The notes below the pieces were generated by a model. The model was not told the origin of the DNA and made no database searches. It saw nothing but the letters and a program-made list of their open reading frames with translations. The position numbers and the translations under genes are program-made. A DNA stretch of 64,000 nucleotides from Saccharomonospora xinjiangensis XJ-54. Lineage in GTDB: Bacteria > Actinomycetota > Actinomycetes > Mycobacteriales > Pseudonocardiaceae. The stretch lies in NCBI RefSeq assembly GCF_000258175.1, contig NZ_JH636049.1, positions 2,767,482 through 2,831,481 of the forward strand. Reading direction: 5' to 3'. Below are positions 1 to 9,407 of this stretch, in pieces. The first letter of the stretch is position 1. Each line of letters starts with the position of its first letter.

Positions 1-78
1 GGCCACTGCCGCGCCTCTCTGATCGCTATTCTCTCGATCGAAGTCAGGTCCGTCACGTCGTTGGAGTTCGGGGGCACC

Positions 79-846
79 GTGTCCGCGCAGGAGTTCTTCA
101 CACCGGTCACCTTCGACGTGCTGTGGGAGGAGGTCGGGGCAGGGGAACTGCCGTACCCGCTGACCGTGCCGTCGCACGGTGAGGACGAGGCCGAACGCGC
201 TGCGCTGCGCAGGAGGGTCGAGGCGGAGCTCTCGGCCAGGAACATCCCCGGCTCGCCGGTCGAGGAGTGGCTTCGCATGCTGGCGCTGCCCTCACTCAGT
301 ATCGACGCGCTGCACATCCCGGAGTTCCGGAAGCGGCCGGTGGCCGCGCTGGCCGCCTCGGACGGAACGAAGGCCGTTCTCGCCGTCCAGGACGCCGACG
401 GCGTGTGGCTTCGCCCTCTCTATCTCGACGGGCTCGTCTCCGCGATCATCGGGTTGCTCCCGCCTGGGGCGCGCGGCACGGAGGCTTCCATCACCCTGCC
501 GCTCGACGAGGCGATGCGGGTCCGGCCTTCGCAGACCGCGGCGGCGAGTGGCGCGCCAGGAAGGCGGGGTGGTCTCGCCGACCGGTCGCACGACCCCGTC
601 GAGACGTACGCGACGTTGATCGGGCAGCCACGTCTGCGAGGGGGACAGCTCGCCGCCAACAGCAGGGATGAACTGGGCACCAAGCGGCGTTCGTCCGTGC
701 TGGCCTGGTTCGACACCGCGTCCGGTCGCTACCTGAGCGTGTCGCGCACCGGACCCGACGGCAGGGAATGGGTAGCGGTCGCACCGGCCGACGCGAAGAC
801 CCTGCGCAGCCGCCTCGGCGAGCTGGTCGCCGAGGTCACCCGCTGA
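79..846 (+). CDS. EspG-family ESX secretion-associated protein
   Basis: About 255 residues. The N-terminal pattern (DVLWEEVGAGELPYPLTVPS, then a charged EDEAERAALRR stretch) is the usual opening of actinobacterial EspG-like proteins, the cytosolic chaperones that bind PE/PPE-type substrates of type VII (ESX) secretion. No signal peptide or membrane segment is visible. An in-frame TTG lies 18 bases upstream at 61. I prefer the GTG at 79 because a G-rich stretch lies just before it, but this is not secure. No PPE partner is adjacent on the visible side, and ftsH follows after about 210 bases. A second EspG-like gene lies at 18539-19282. Family is fairly sure from the N-terminal motif; substrate is unknown. 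Confidence 0.72.
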   Translation: MSAQEFFTPVTFDVLWEEVGAGELPYPLTVPSHGEDEAERAALRRRVEAELSARNIPGSPVEEWLRMLALPSLSIDALHIPEFRKRPVAALAASDGTKAVLAVQDADGVWLRPLYLDGLVSAIIGLLPPGARGTEASITLPLDEAMRVRPSQTAAASGAPGRRGGLADRSHDPVETYATLIGQPRLRGGQLAANSRDELGTKRRSSVLAWFDTASGRYLSVSRTGPDGREWVAVAPADAKTLRSRLGELVAEVTR

Positions 847-1055
847 GCCGGTGACGGATTTCGGGGAACACGGCGGCCGTCGCAGTCGTTGTCCCTGACA
901 GCATCAAGGAGCGCCCGGCATCCGAAGTGAAGCCGGACGGTACGCTGGTGAGACGGTGAACTCCGTAGCGCCCGCGCATGTGTCAGTACCGCGACGGCGG
1001 ATGTCACAACCTACCGCCTAGCCAGGGAGGGTCGAGGCCACCACGGCCGGATCGA

Positions 1056-3473
1056 ATGGACCGCAAGCGCCTGCTCAGGAACCCACTGCTGTGGATACTT
1101 CTGGTTCCGCTGCTGCTGTACTTGGTTTTCACCGCAGTCAACGACACCGACGGCGATTTCGCCGAAGTGCCGACGTCGCAGGCCATTGAGCAGATCCGCT
1201 CTGGCAATGTTGACGAAGCCACGCTGGAGGACCGCGAACAGCAGCTGAAGCTCAAGCTGGCCGACCCGATCGAGGTCGATGGCCAGCAGGTCGAGCAGGT
1301 GCGCACGCAGTTCCCCGCCGGTGCCTCCGACCAGCTGTACAACACGCTGGTGAACGCGGGAAATGGCGAGCGTGACGTCAAGTTCAACACCACCGTCACC
1401 CAGGACAGCATCTTCGCGCAGCTGCTCATCTACTTGATCCCGCTCGGCATCCTCGTGCTGCTGCTCATGTGGATGATGAACAGCGCTCAGGGTGGCGGCA
1501 ACCGCGTTCTCAACTTCGGCAAGTCCAAGGCGAAGCAACTCAACAAGGACATGCCGACCACGACGTTCAACGACGTCGCCGGCGCCGACGAGGCGGTCGA
1601 GGAACTGCACGAGATCAAGGACTTCCTGCAGAGCCCGGCCCGTTACCAGGCGCTCGGCGCCAAGATCCCGAAGGGCGTCCTGCTGTACGGCCCGCCCGGC
1701 ACGGGTAAGACGCTGCTGGCGCGCGCGGTGGCAGGCGAGGCCGGGGTGCCGTTCTACACGATCTCCGGTTCCGACTTCGTCGAGATGTTCGTCGGTGTCG
1801 GTGCCTCCCGGGTTCGGGACCTGTTCGAACAGGCGAAGCAGAACGCGCCGTGCATCATCTTCGTCGATGAGATCGACGCCGTGGGCCGCCAGCGTGGCGC
1901 CGGTCTCGGCGGTGGGCACGACGAGCGCGAGCAGACGCTGAATCAGTTGCTCGTCGAGATGGACGGGTTCGACTCGCGTGGCGGCATCATCCTCATCGCG
2001 GCCACGAACCGGCCCGACATCCTCGACCCAGCTCTGCTGCGTCCCGGCCGGTTCGACCGCCAGATCCCGGTGTCGGCCCCCGACCTCGCGGGCCGCAGGG
2101 CGATCCTGGAGGTCCACTCGAAGGGCAAGCCGCTCGCCGACAACGTCGATCTCGAAGCGCTGGCGAAGCGCACGGTCGGCATGTCGGGTGCGGATCTCGC
2201 CAACGTCATCAACGAGGCCGCCCTGCTCACGGCTCGCGAGAACGGTTCGGTCATCACCGATGCCGCGCTGGAGGAGTCGGTTGACAGGGTGATCGGCGGG
2301 CCCGCCCGCAAGAGCAGGATCATCTCGGAACACGAGCGGAAGATCACCGCATACCACGAGGGCGGGCACGCGCTCGCCGCGTGGGCGATGCCGGACATCG
2401 AACCGGTCTACAAGCTGACCATCCTGCCGCGTGGCAGGACCGGTGGGCACGCGCTGATCGTCCCCGAGGACGACAAACAGCTCATGACCAGGTCCGAGAT
2501 GATCGGACGGCTCGTGTTCGCGATGGGTGGCCGTGCCGCCGAGGAGCTAGTCTTCCACGAGCCGACCACCGGTGCGTCGTCCGACATCGAGCAGGCCACG
2601 AAGATCGCCAAGGCGATGGTGACCGAGTACGGCATGTCGCCGAGGCTCGGCGCTGTGAAGTACGGCCAGGAGCACGGTGATCCGTTCCTCGGCCGGTCGG
2701 CGGGCAGGCAGCCGGACTACTCGCTCGAGGTGGCGCACGAGATCGACGAGGAGGTGCGCAAGCTCATCGAGACGGCGCACACCGAGGCGTGGGAGGTCCT
2801 GACGACCTACCGCGACGTCCTCGACGACCTCGTGATGGAGGTTCTCGAGAAGGAGACCCTCCAGCGCCGGGATCTCGAACGGATCTTCGCCACGGTGGAG
2901 AAGCGCCCGCGCATCACCACGTTCAACGAGTTCGGTGAACGGTTGCCTTCCGAGAAGCCGCCGATCAAGACGCCGCGTGAGCTGGCGTTGGAGCGCGGCG
3001 AGCCTTGGCCGCCCGAGGGCCCCGAGAGCCGAAGCGGTGCCGATGGCGAGGAGCGGAAGGCTCCGGAGCCTGAGCCCACACCCGTGGCCACGGTGTCCGG
3101 AGGCAACGACCTGCCAGGCGGACCGCCGCACGGGCAGCCGGAGCCCTCTGCCTCGGCCACGTACAATCCGTACGCTCCGCCTCAAGGCGATGCCCGGCCC
3201 AACGGTGCCCACCACCGGAACAACGGCGGGACGAGTTCGTGGTCGGCCAACGCCGGTCAATCCGGTGGCGGCACAAGCGCGGGGCCTCCGCACTACGGGG
3301 CTCCCCCCGGCTGGACTCCGGCAACGCAGCCGAGCGGCCGCGGCTACCCGTGGCGCGACCAGAACCCCGCGCCTCAGCAGCCGGCTGCGCCGTCCACGCC
3401 GGCAGCGCCCTCCTCCGAGGCGAAGCCCGAGCGCAAGGACGACGACGATCAGGACGGCAGCGCGCCTTCGTGA
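1056..3473 (+). CDS. ftsH: ATP-dependent zinc metalloprotease FtsH
   Basis: Membrane-anchored AAA+ protease that degrades misfolded or regulatory membrane and cytosolic proteins. From the ATG at 1056 it has 805 residues: a first membrane helix near residues 10-27, a short extracytoplasmic domain, a second helix near 117-137, Walker A GPPGTGKT at 212-219, Walker B IIFVDEID around 267-274, and the zinc site HEGGH at 434-438. An upstream in-frame start at 978 would add 26 residues lacking conservation before MDRKRLL, so I reject it. The last ~155 residues (from about 650) are a Pro/Gly/Ser/Gln-rich low-complexity tail, as in other actinobacterial FtsH. The folate operon follows directly, as in mycobacteria. 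Confidence 0.97.
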   Translation: MDRKRLLRNPLLWILLVPLLLYLVFTAVNDTDGDFAEVPTSQAIEQIRSGNVDEATLEDREQQLKLKLADPIEVDGQQVEQVRTQFPAGASDQLYNTLVNAGNGERDVKFNTTVTQDSIFAQLLIYLIPLGILVLLLMWMMNSAQGGGNRVLNFGKSKAKQLNKDMPTTTFNDVAGADEAVEELHEIKDFLQSPARYQALGAKIPKGVLLYGPPGTGKTLLARAVAGEAGVPFYTISGSDFVEMFVGVGASRVRDLFEQAKQNAPCIIFVDEIDAVGRQRGAGLGGGHDEREQTLNQLLVEMDGFDSRGGIILIAATNRPDILDPALLRPGRFDRQIPVSAPDLAGRRAILEVHSKGKPLADNVDLEALAKRTVGMSGADLANVINEAALLTARENGSVITDAALEESVDRVIGGPARKSRIISEHERKITAYHEGGHALAAWAMPDIEPVYKLTILPRGRTGGHALIVPEDDKQLMTRSEMIGRLVFAMGGRAAEELVFHEPTTGASSDIEQATKIAKAMVTEYGMSPRLGAVKYGQEHGDPFLGRSAGRQPDYSLEVAHEIDEEVRKLIETAHTEAWEVLTTYRDVLDDLVMEVLEKETLQRRDLERIFATVEKRPRITTFNEFGERLPSEKPPIKTPRELALERGEPWPPEGPESRSGADGEERKAPEPEPTPVATVSGGNDLPGGPPHGQPEPSASATYNPYAPPQGDARPNGAHHRNNGGTSSWSANAGQSGGGTSAGPPHYGAPPGWTPATQPSGRGYPWRDQNPAPQQPAAPSTPAAPSSEAKPERKDDDDQDGSAPS

Positions 3474-3490
3474 TCGGGGAAGGCAGTGAC

Positions 3491-4177
3491 GTGTCTGACG
3501 TGTCTGACGTGGCTGACGTGGCTGACGTGACGGGCGGGACGGGCGGGACCGGAAACGGATACTCCCCCTTCGAGGTGGACGCGGAGCTCCCCAGGGCCGG
3601 TCGCGCCGTCTTCGACCAGGAGAGGGCCGAGCGCGCCGTCAGGGAACTCCTGCTGGCTTGTGGCGAGGACCCGGAACGTGACGGGCTCAGGGAGACACCT
3701 GCCAGGGTCGCGAGGGCCTACCGCGAGATGTTCGCGGGGTTGTACACCGACCCCGATCACGTGCTCGATCGCACGTTCGACGAGAGCCACGAGGAACTGG
3801 TGCTCGTCACGGACATCCCGATGTTCAGCCTCTGCGAGCACCACCTCACGCCGTTCCACGGGGTCGCGCACGTCGGCTACATCCCCAACGGCCAGGGCAA
3901 GGTCACGGGGTTGTCGAAACTGGCGCGGCTCGTGGACCTGTACGCGAAGCGACCGCAGGTGCAGGAGCGGCTTACCTCGCAGGTGGCCGATGCTCTGAAC
4001 CGGAAACTGCGCCCGCGCGGCGTCATCGTGGTCATCGAGGCCGAGCACCTGTGCATGTCCATGCGTGGTGTCCGCAAGCCTGGGGCCCGCACGACCACCT
4101 CGGCGGTCCGTGGTCTCTTGCAGACGTCGGCGTCGTCGCGGGCGGAGGCGTTGGAGCTCATCAAGGGCCGTCGATGA
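3491..4177 (+). CDS. folE: GTP cyclohydrolase I (FolE)
   Basis: Converts GTP to 7,8-dihydroneopterin triphosphate, the first step of folate synthesis. 228 residues. The catalytic/zinc motifs CEHHLTPF and HLCMSMRG are intact. I chose GTG 3491 because GGGGAAGG sits 7 bases upstream. An earlier GTG at 3470 would overlap the ftsH stop. Residues 1-12 come from a tandem run of 9-base units (gtg-tct-gac, gtg-tct-gac, gtg-gct-gac, gtg-gct-gac), so several in-frame GTG codons compete as starts. That leader is not conserved, and the family core begins near the [10 protein letters not shown] stretch. The stop overlaps the folP start by 4 bases (ATGA), implying coupled translation. Confidence 0.95.
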   Translation: MSDVSDVADVADVTGGTGGTGNGYSPFEVDAELPRAGRAVFDQERAERAVRELLLACGEDPERDGLRETPARVARAYREMFAGLYTDPDHVLDRTFDESHEELVLVTDIPMFSLCEHHLTPFHGVAHVGYIPNGQGKVTGLSKLARLVDLYAKRPQVQERLTSQVADALNRKLRPRGVIVVIEAEHLCMSMRGVRKPGARTTTSAVRGLLQTSASSRAEALELIKGRR

Positions 4178-5016
4178 CCCACCCGGCGCTGCCGAGGCCG
4201 GGACGCTGTGTGGTGATGGGCGTCCTCAACGTCACTCCGGACTCCTTCTCCGACGGAGGGCGCTACCTGAGCAGGGAGGACGCGCTCGCGCACGCCCACG
4301 CCATGTGGCGGAGGGGTGCGGACGTCATCGACGTCGGTGGTGAGTCAACGCGGCCGGGTTCGGAGCGGGTCGATGCGGAGACGGAGCTGGCTCGGGTACT
4401 GCCTGTTGTGCGAACACTGGCAGCGGAGGGACTGACGCTCTCGGTGGACACCACCCGCGCTGCGGTGGCATCCGCGGCCGTGGAGGCGGGCGCGCGGATC
4501 ATCAACGACGTGTCGGGTGGCCTCGCCGATCCCGACATGGCGAAGGTCGCGGCCGAGACGGGCGTGCCCTGGATACTCATGCATTGGCGTGGGCACAGCA
4601 GGGACATGAACCGGCTGGCCGAGTACGACGACGTCGTGTCCGAAGTCCGGGACGAGCTGAGTGCGCGGGTGGACGAGGCACTCGCGGCCGGGGTGCGGGA
4701 GGAAGCCATCGTGCTGGACCCCGGGCTGGGGTTCGCCAAACACGCCGAGCACGACTGGGCGCTGCTGCATGCTCTCGACGCTGTGCTCGCACTCGGGTTC
4801 CCTGTGCTCGTCGGAGCGTCGCGCAAGCGTTTTCTGGGGCGGCTTCTCGCCGATGCCGAGGGTGAGCCACGCCCGCCGTCGGGCAGGGAGGTGGCCACGG
4901 CGGCCGTCTCGACGCTCGCGGCGTACGCGGGCGCGTGGGGCGTGCGAGTGCACGACGTCGGTGCGTCGCTCGACGCCGTGTCGGTGGCCGAGGCCTGGCG
5001 GAGGGGACGTGACTGA
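4174..5016 (+). CDS. folP: Dihydropteroate synthase (FolP)
   Basis: Condenses 6-hydroxymethyl-dihydropterin pyrophosphate with p-aminobenzoate to give dihydropteroate; the sulfonamide target. 280 residues. The DHPS signatures are intact: [16 protein letters not shown] near the N-terminus (first pterin-binding signature), then [30 protein letters not shown], and the C-terminal SRKRFLG. The ATG at 4174 overlaps the folE stop, and the C-terminus overlaps folB by 8 bases, so the four folate genes read as one coupled unit. Length and motifs match FolP1 rather than the FolP2-like paralogue. Confidence 0.96.
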   Translation: MTHPALPRPGRCVVMGVLNVTPDSFSDGGRYLSREDALAHAHAMWRRGADVIDVGGESTRPGSERVDAETELARVLPVVRTLAAEGLTLSVDTTRAAVASAAVEAGARIINDVSGGLADPDMAKVAAETGVPWILMHWRGHSRDMNRLAEYDDVVSEVRDELSARVDEALAAGVREEAIVLDPGLGFAKHAEHDWALLHALDAVLALGFPVLVGASRKRFLGRLLADAEGEPRPPSGREVATAAVSTLAAYAGAWGVRVHDVGASLDAVSVAEAWRRGRD

Positions 5017-5371
5017 CCGGATCACGCTCACGGGCTTGCGGGTCTTCGGCAGGCACGGCGTCTACGAGCACGAGAAGCGTGAAGGGCAGGAGTTCGTCGT
5101 CGATCTGACCGTGTGGCTGGACGTCTCGGCCGCGGCGGGCTCTGACGACCTCGCCGACACGGTCAACTACGGCGAGCTGGCGCAGTGCGCGGCGGACATC
5201 GTCGCGGGCCCCGCGCGCGACCTCATCGAGAGCGTTGCGGTGGAGATCGCCGAGAAGGTACTGCTCGACGAGCGGATCTCCGCCGTCGAGGTCACCGTGC
5301 ACAAGCCGTCCGCACCGATCCCGCTGACCTTCGCCGACGTCGCCGTGACCGTGCGCAGGGAGCGACGATGA
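5009..5371 (+). CDS. folB: Dihydroneopterin aldolase (FolB)
   Basis: Converts 7,8-dihydroneopterin to 6-hydroxymethyl-7,8-dihydropterin and glycolaldehyde. 120 residues, normal for the family. The N-terminal [18 protein letters not shown] and the central DTVNYGEL, carrying the conserved pterin-site Tyr and Glu, are visible. The GTG start at 5009 lies within the end of folP (8-base overlap). The stop overlaps the folK ATG by 4 bases. No separate ribosome-binding site is needed if translation is coupled. Confidence 0.95.
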   Translation: MTDRITLTGLRVFGRHGVYEHEKREGQEFVVDLTVWLDVSAAAGSDDLADTVNYGELAQCAADIVAGPARDLIESVAVEIAEKVLLDERISAVEVTVHKPSAPIPLTFADVAVTVRRERR

Positions 5372-5859
5372 GCCGTGCCGTGTTGTCGCTCGGCTCCAAT
5401 CTGGGCGACCGGTTGAGCTACCTGCGCCTCGCCGTGGACGGCCTTCGGGACGTAATGGTGGCTGTGTCCTCGGTCTATGAAACGGCTCCGTGGGGTGTGT
5501 CCGACCAACCGGACTTCCTCAACGCCGTCTGCGTGGTCGAAGACCCCGCCCGCGACCACTGGGCATGGTTGCGCACGGGGCAGGATCTCGAACAGCGCGC
5601 AGGGCGAGTGCGGGAACGCCGCTGGGGGCCCCGCACCCTCGACGTTGACGTGGTGACGGTGGACGGTATGCGGTCGGACGACCCTGAATTGTTGCTGCCG
5701 CACCCCGGTACCCACGAGCGCGCGACCGTGCTGATCCCGTGGTTGGAGATCGATCCCGGCGCCGAGGTGCCGGGCAGAGGCAGGGCCGAGGACCTGCTCG
5801 CGGCGTTGCCTGCCGACGACCGCGCCGGTGTACACCGGCGCGCGGATCTCACGCTCTGA
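5368..5859 (+). CDS. folK: 6-hydroxymethyl-7,8-dihydropterin pyrophosphokinase (FolK)
   Basis: Transfers pyrophosphate from ATP to hydroxymethyl-dihydropterin, making the FolP substrate. 163 residues. LGSNLGDR at the N-terminus and [13 protein letters not shown] (the conserved R-x-x-G-P-R-x-x-D-x-D catalytic loop) are present. Last gene of the coupled folE-folP-folB-folK unit. The final codons lie in a perfect 22-base DNA palindrome (5821-5842), and a 9-bp hairpin follows the stop. In mycobacteria the next gene is the DUF3180 membrane gene; here a minus-strand MerR gene intervenes. Confidence 0.95.
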   Translation: MSRAVLSLGSNLGDRLSYLRLAVDGLRDVMVAVSSVYETAPWGVSDQPDFLNAVCVVEDPARDHWAWLRTGQDLEQRAGRVRERRWGPRTLDVDVVTVDGMRSDDPELLLPHPGTHERATVLIPWLEIDPGAEVPGRGRAEDLLAALPADDRAGVHRRADLTL

Positions 5860-5871
5860 CCGCAACGGTGA

Positions 5872-5903
5872 CGCGGGGCGGACCGGCAGGTGCCCGCCCC
5901 GCG
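5872..5903. terminator. Hairpin between convergent folK and MerR gene
   Basis: Arms 5872-5880 (CGCGGGGCG) and 5895-5903 (CGCCCCGCG) pair perfectly around a 14-base loop, in the 47-base gap between the folK and MerR stop codons. It probably ends transcription from both sides. No U tract is present, as is common in GC-rich actinobacteria. Confidence 0.6.
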
Positions 5904-5906
5904 AGA

Positions 5907-6839
5907 TCACTGCGCGGAGGCGCGAAGCGCCGCGACGATCCATTCCACTGCGGGAACCATGGTCGGGATCGGGGGCCAGCCGTTGATGATGCCGAGCAGT
6001 TGCCAGTACCGCTCGGCTCTGCGGTCGGTACCGTCGGCGATCCGGTCGGCCAGCGAGCGGCGCAGTGCGGGTGTGTCGGCCTCACCATCCGCGGTGCCCG
6101 CCCGCGTGATCTCGTCGGCCAGCTTCCTTCCGGCGGCGGAATCGGGAGCGTGCCCTTCGTCCAGCGCCTTCCGTGCCTGCCCCGTCCAATCCGCCCAATG
6201 CTCGGCCTGTGCTTTCGACAAGGCGTCCATGGACCCATCGTTGTCACGAAGTATCTCGGCCTGCCGCTCGCCCATGCCCCGGATCAGCTTTCGGAACCCG
6301 GGGTCCCGCACCAGTTCAGCGAACTCGATCCAGGCTTCGAGCTGTTCGGGCGTCGGATCGGCGGGCAGGTCGGGCTTGCACCCGCGCATCCTGGCGTAGA
6401 ACTCGGAATCCACGTCCAGACCTTCGGTCACCTCGTCCCAGAAGTCGTCGAGGAGCCGCTGCCGCTCCTCATCCGACATCGCTGCCAGCTTGTTCATCAA
6501 CTTCACCTCGTCGAATTCGGATTTGCGTTTCGTCACCGCGCGCAGGACCGCTCGCCTCAGCGTGAGCAGGCGGATCTGCTCGTCGAGCACCTCCACGTGC
6601 TTCGCCGCGATCACGGGCAGGCTGCCTGCCTCGGCGAGCACGGCATCGATCTCGGCGAGCCCGATACCGAGTTCTCGCAACGTCCGGACCAGTTCCAGCC
6701 TGGCCAGCGCGTTGACGTCGTAGAGCCGGTATCCGGCGCGGGTGCGCCCGGTGGGCGGGAGCAGGCCCTCGTCGGAGTAGAACCGGATGGTCTTGACAGG
6801 CAGCCCGGTGCGCCGGGACAACTCGCCGATCGTGAACAT
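5907..6839 (-). CDS. MerR-family transcriptional regulator
   Basis: 310 residues from the ATG at 6839. The N-terminal winged-helix domain is typical (MFTIGELSRRTGLPVKTIRFYSDEGL, then R-x-x-GYRLYD), followed by a dimerization helix to about residue 110. The long C-terminal helical region (about residues 115-310) has no recognisable metal-site cysteine pair and may bind an organic ligand. A longer reading from TTG 6893 would place the start in the -35 box, so I reject it. The gene sits between folK and the DUF3180 gene, which are neighbours in mycobacteria, so it looks like an insertion. It is probably autoregulated through the palindrome at 6873-6887. Confidence 0.88.
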   Translation of the reverse strand: MFTIGELSRRTGLPVKTIRFYSDEGLLPPTGRTRAGYRLYDVNALARLELVRTLRELGIGLAEIDAVLAEAGSLPVIAAKHVEVLDEQIRLLTLRRAVLRAVTKRKSEFDEVKLMNKLAAMSDEERQRLLDDFWDEVTEGLDVDSEFYARMRGCKPDLPADPTPEQLEAWIEFAELVRDPGFRKLIRGMGERQAEILRDNDGSMDALSKAQAEHWADWTGQARKALDEGHAPDSAAGRKLADEITRAGTADGEADTPALRRSLADRIADGTDRRAERYWQLLGIINGWPPIPTMVPAVEWIVAALRASAQ

Positions 6840-6862
6840 GCTCGTTTTCCGTTCCCGGCTCC

Positions 6863-6893
6863 ATGGTGAAGTCTCCAGTAAGTGGAGAGTCAA
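6863..6893 (-). promoter_or_regulatory. MerR-type promoter/operator with 19-bp spacer
   Basis: On the minus strand TTGACT (6893-6888) and CACCAT (6868-6863) are separated by 19 bases, the over-long spacing typical of MerR-controlled promoters. The inverted repeat CTCCA-n5-TGGAG (6873-6887) lies within that spacer, where MerR dimers bind and untwist DNA. It would drive the MerR gene (start 6839) and lies about 40 bases upstream of the divergent DUF3180 start. Spacing and repeat are read directly; regulation is inferred. Confidence 0.6.
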
Positions 6894-6927
6894 TCAGACT
6901 GTCTCGATCGTCGGTACGGTGGTGACC

Positions 6928-7389
6928 ATGCAGTTCACGAGGGCCCGGGATCTCCTCGTCGCCGTGGTGCTCGGTTTCGGCGTGACGTATCCCCTTTTCC
7001 GATTCGCGTTCGGGTCGTTGCCCGCCCTGCCGCCGCTGGCGGGGCTGCCGCTGCTTGCTCTGGCGCTCGGGGAGACGGTGCTCGCTCTCGGGATTCGCTC
7101 GCGGATCAGACAGCGCAGGGTCGAGTCAGGTATCGGGATCGCGAGGGCGGTGGCGCTTGCCAAGGCGTCGTCGCTTCTCGGCGCGTTGATGGTCGGTGCC
7201 TGGCTCGGCGCGCTCGCCTACCTCGCTCCTCGTTCGGGTGAAATCGTGGCGGCCTCGGAGGACCTTCCAGCCACCATCGTCGGCGTGATCTCCTCGGCGC
7301 TGCTCATCGCCGCTGCCCTCTGGCTGGAGCATTGCTGCCGCACACCGAAGGACAGCGATCGGGACCGCGATTCACCCCCGACCGGTTAA
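6928..7389 (+). CDS. DUF3180 integral membrane protein
   Basis: 153 residues with about four hydrophobic helices (near 8-25, 35-55, 80-105, 118-140). Position and composition match the Rv3605c/DUF3180 family found after folK in actinobacteria; function unknown. The ATG at 6928 follows TACGGT (6915-6920) by 7 bases, so the message may be leaderless. An in-frame GTG at 6922 is an alternative. The C-terminal tail is charged (DSDRDRDS). Family assignment rests on context plus topology. Confidence 0.8.
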   Translation: MQFTRARDLLVAVVLGFGVTYPLFRFAFGSLPALPPLAGLPLLALALGETVLALGIRSRIRQRRVESGIGIARAVALAKASSLLGALMVGAWLGALAYLAPRSGEIVAASEDLPATIVGVISSALLIAAALWLEHCCRTPKDSDRDRDSPPTG

Positions 7390-7457
7390 CGCGCCGTAAC
7401 CACCGCTCGAAGTACCGGAAAGGTCTCGGAAGGATCACCGGACGGTACGGTGTGGGC

Positions 7458-9083
7458 ATGACTGGCGTGGGTGACGACTCGCGGGACCGATCGGCGGCGA
7501 AGCCGTGGCTGGCTGTTGGCTTTCTCCTCGCCATCGGCGCCACCCTCGCCCTGGTGCTTACAGACGACCTGCGATGGATCAGGCTCGCCGTCGTCGCGGC
7601 ACTGTGGGCCGCGCTGATCGGTGCGCTCATGGCGGCGAAGTACCGCAAGCAGGCGGTCCTCAACGAGAAGTCGGTCGCCAAGGCCCAGAAGATCTACGAA
7701 CTCGAACTCCAGAAGGAGATCGCCGCCCGGCGGGAACACGAACTGGAGGTCGAGGCGGAGACCCGGCAGCGCATCGAGGCCGAGAGAAGTGAGGAACTCG
7801 AAGCGCTGCGCGAGGAGTTGCGGAGCCTGCGCGACAACCTCCAGAACCTGTTCGGTGGCGAGGTGCTGTGGGAGCGTGTGGCGTTGACGGCCCAATCGAC
7901 CCGCATGCGCAAGATCGGTGACGACCAGCGGCTCGTCACGGCAGGCGAGGTGGCAGGCGGGCGGCCTGCGATCACGGTGGGAGTCGATCCCGCCGACGCG
8001 CTCGACTCGCCGACCGAACTGATTGGCCGTATCAGGGATCTCGATGTCCAGCCGGAGACCGAGGAGGCCGACGAACCGGTGGTGGCGCGTGCCGAGCAAC
8101 CCCGGCGCAGGGAGCCAGGCACACCCCGCACCCGGTTCGTGCCGCGTCCCGCGCGTCCCGCTGAGGACGGCGGTTCCGCCAAACGGCCCGCGGATCCGCC
8201 CACTCGCAGGGTTCAACCGAGGCCGGGCGCGGCGATGGCGCGGGCCAGTGAGGCCGCCAACCGGGCGAGGGCGGAGATGTCCCGCCCGCAGCAGCGCCCC
8301 GTCGCGAGGCCGAACGGTACGTCGCCCGCCGCGTACTCCCCGCATCGTTCTCCCGAGGCGGAATCACCCGGCACCGATGCCGAGCGGTCCCGGCCCGCCA
8401 TCAGCCCCGTGGAAGGAAGGGTCGCGCGCTCGCTCGACCCCGAGGGCCCGCCTGCGGCGCGGAGAACGCGGCCCGCGGTGGAGGAAGCACCCACCCGGAC
8501 GCAGCGTCCCGTCGAGGCGAGGACAGCCGTGACCCCGCCGGTCGGCGGACGCCAGGGACAGCCGAAGCCGCAGCAGGAAAGCCCCGATACAGCGGGTACG
8601 GAGATCCGCAGGCCCGTCAAACCCGTTCGGCGGGCGCCCGCCAAACCGGCGCCCGTGGAGTCCCCGGTCGAGGCCACTGTCGCCGAGCGGCCGAACCGCC
8701 CCGTGCCCGCGCCGCCGGAACCGAACCCGACCCTGCCGCCCGAGGTCGGCGAGGTGCCTCGTTCCGGGGGCCGCAGGCGGAGGGCCGAGCCGGAGGAAGC
8801 CACATCCTCTTCCGGAGGTGGCAGGCGGCATCGGGCGGGCGACGACGAACCCGCGTGGATGTCGAGCGTGCCGTCGGGTGGGTCGCGCCGTTCGCGGTCG
8901 GCGCCGGAGCCGGACGCGACGGACTCCGCACAGTCCGGAGGGCGACGCCGCGCGGCGGAACCTGTGGAGGCGAGCGACGAGCCTGCCGGTTCCCACGCGG
9001 AGGGCCGTTCGGTGAGCGAGTTGCTCGCCGCATACGGAGCAGGCGGTTCCACGCCTCGTCGTCGGCGGCGTGCCGCCGACTGA
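7458..9083 (+). CDS. DUF6779-like membrane protein with long Pro/Arg/Glu-rich tail
   Basis: 541 residues. Two adjacent N-terminal hydrophobic segments (about 17-35 and 42-58) are followed by a charged, probably coiled-coil region rich in Glu/Arg (about 65-140). A short conserved block follows (NLFGGEVLWERVALTAQSTR), then roughly 350 residues of Pro/Arg/Glu/Ala low-complexity sequence. This matches the Rv3604c type by context (an Ala/Arg/Pro-rich membrane protein between the folate and pantothenate genes). Function unknown; an envelope-associated scaffold is possible. TACGGT at 7446-7451 lies exactly 6 bases before the ATG, suggesting a leaderless transcript. The stop codon is the first TGA of the downstream minisatellite. 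Confidence 0.8.
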   Translation: MTGVGDDSRDRSAAKPWLAVGFLLAIGATLALVLTDDLRWIRLAVVAALWAALIGALMAAKYRKQAVLNEKSVAKAQKIYELELQKEIAARREHELEVEAETRQRIEAERSEELEALREELRSLRDNLQNLFGGEVLWERVALTAQSTRMRKIGDDQRLVTAGEVAGGRPAITVGVDPADALDSPTELIGRIRDLDVQPETEEADEPVVARAEQPRRREPGTPRTRFVPRPARPAEDGGSAKRPADPPTRRVQPRPGAAMARASEAANRARAEMSRPQQRPVARPNGTSPAAYSPHRSPEAESPGTDAERSRPAISPVEGRVARSLDPEGPPAARRTRPAVEEAPTRTQRPVEARTAVTPPVGGRQGQPKPQQESPDTAGTEIRRPVKPVRRAPAKPAPVESPVEATVAERPNRPVPAPPEPNPTLPPEVGEVPRSGGRRRRAEPEEATSSSGGGRRHRAGDDEPAWMSSVPSGGSRRSRSAPEPDATDSAQSGGRRRAAEPVEASDEPAGSHAEGRSVSELLAAYGAGGSTPRRRRRAAD

Positions 9084-9332
9084 CGCTGGCGGACTGACGC
9101 TGGCGGACTGACGCTGGCGGACTGACGCTGGCGGACTGACGCTGGCGGACTGACGCTGGCGGACTGACGCTGGCGGACTGACGCTGGCGGACTGACGCTG
9201 GCGGACTGACGCTGGCGGACTGACGCTGGCGGACTGACGCTGGCGGACTGACGCTGGCGGACTGACGCTGGCGGACTGACGCTGGCGGACTGACGCTGGC
9301 GGACTGACGCTGGCCGACTGACGCCGACCGAC
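9081..9332. repeat. 14-bp minisatellite (16 perfect copies plus 2 degenerate)
   Basis: Unit TGACGCTGGCGGAC begins at 9081 and repeats without change through 9304 (16 copies). A copy with one substitution follows (9305-9318), then a degenerate copy (9319-9332). The first TGA is the stop of the upstream gene. Because 14 is not a multiple of 3, successive TGAs fall in all three forward frames, so copy-number change cannot extend the upstream protein. It lies between that stop and the prsW promoter. Confidence 0.97.
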
Positions 9333-9407
9333 GCTGGCTGGCGCGGCCCCGCAACGCTGCCCGGCACGGGCGCGATGGCGGCGGTGGTGTGCCGCTAAGG
9401 TTCCCGC

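Noticed and set aside
6839..6893. TTG 6893 as start of the MerR gene
   Set aside because: The TTG is part of the -35 TTGACT; conserved MerR sequence begins at ATG 6839.
9081..9332. Possible CRISPR array
   Set aside because: Units are contiguous with no spacers, and no cas genes are nearby.
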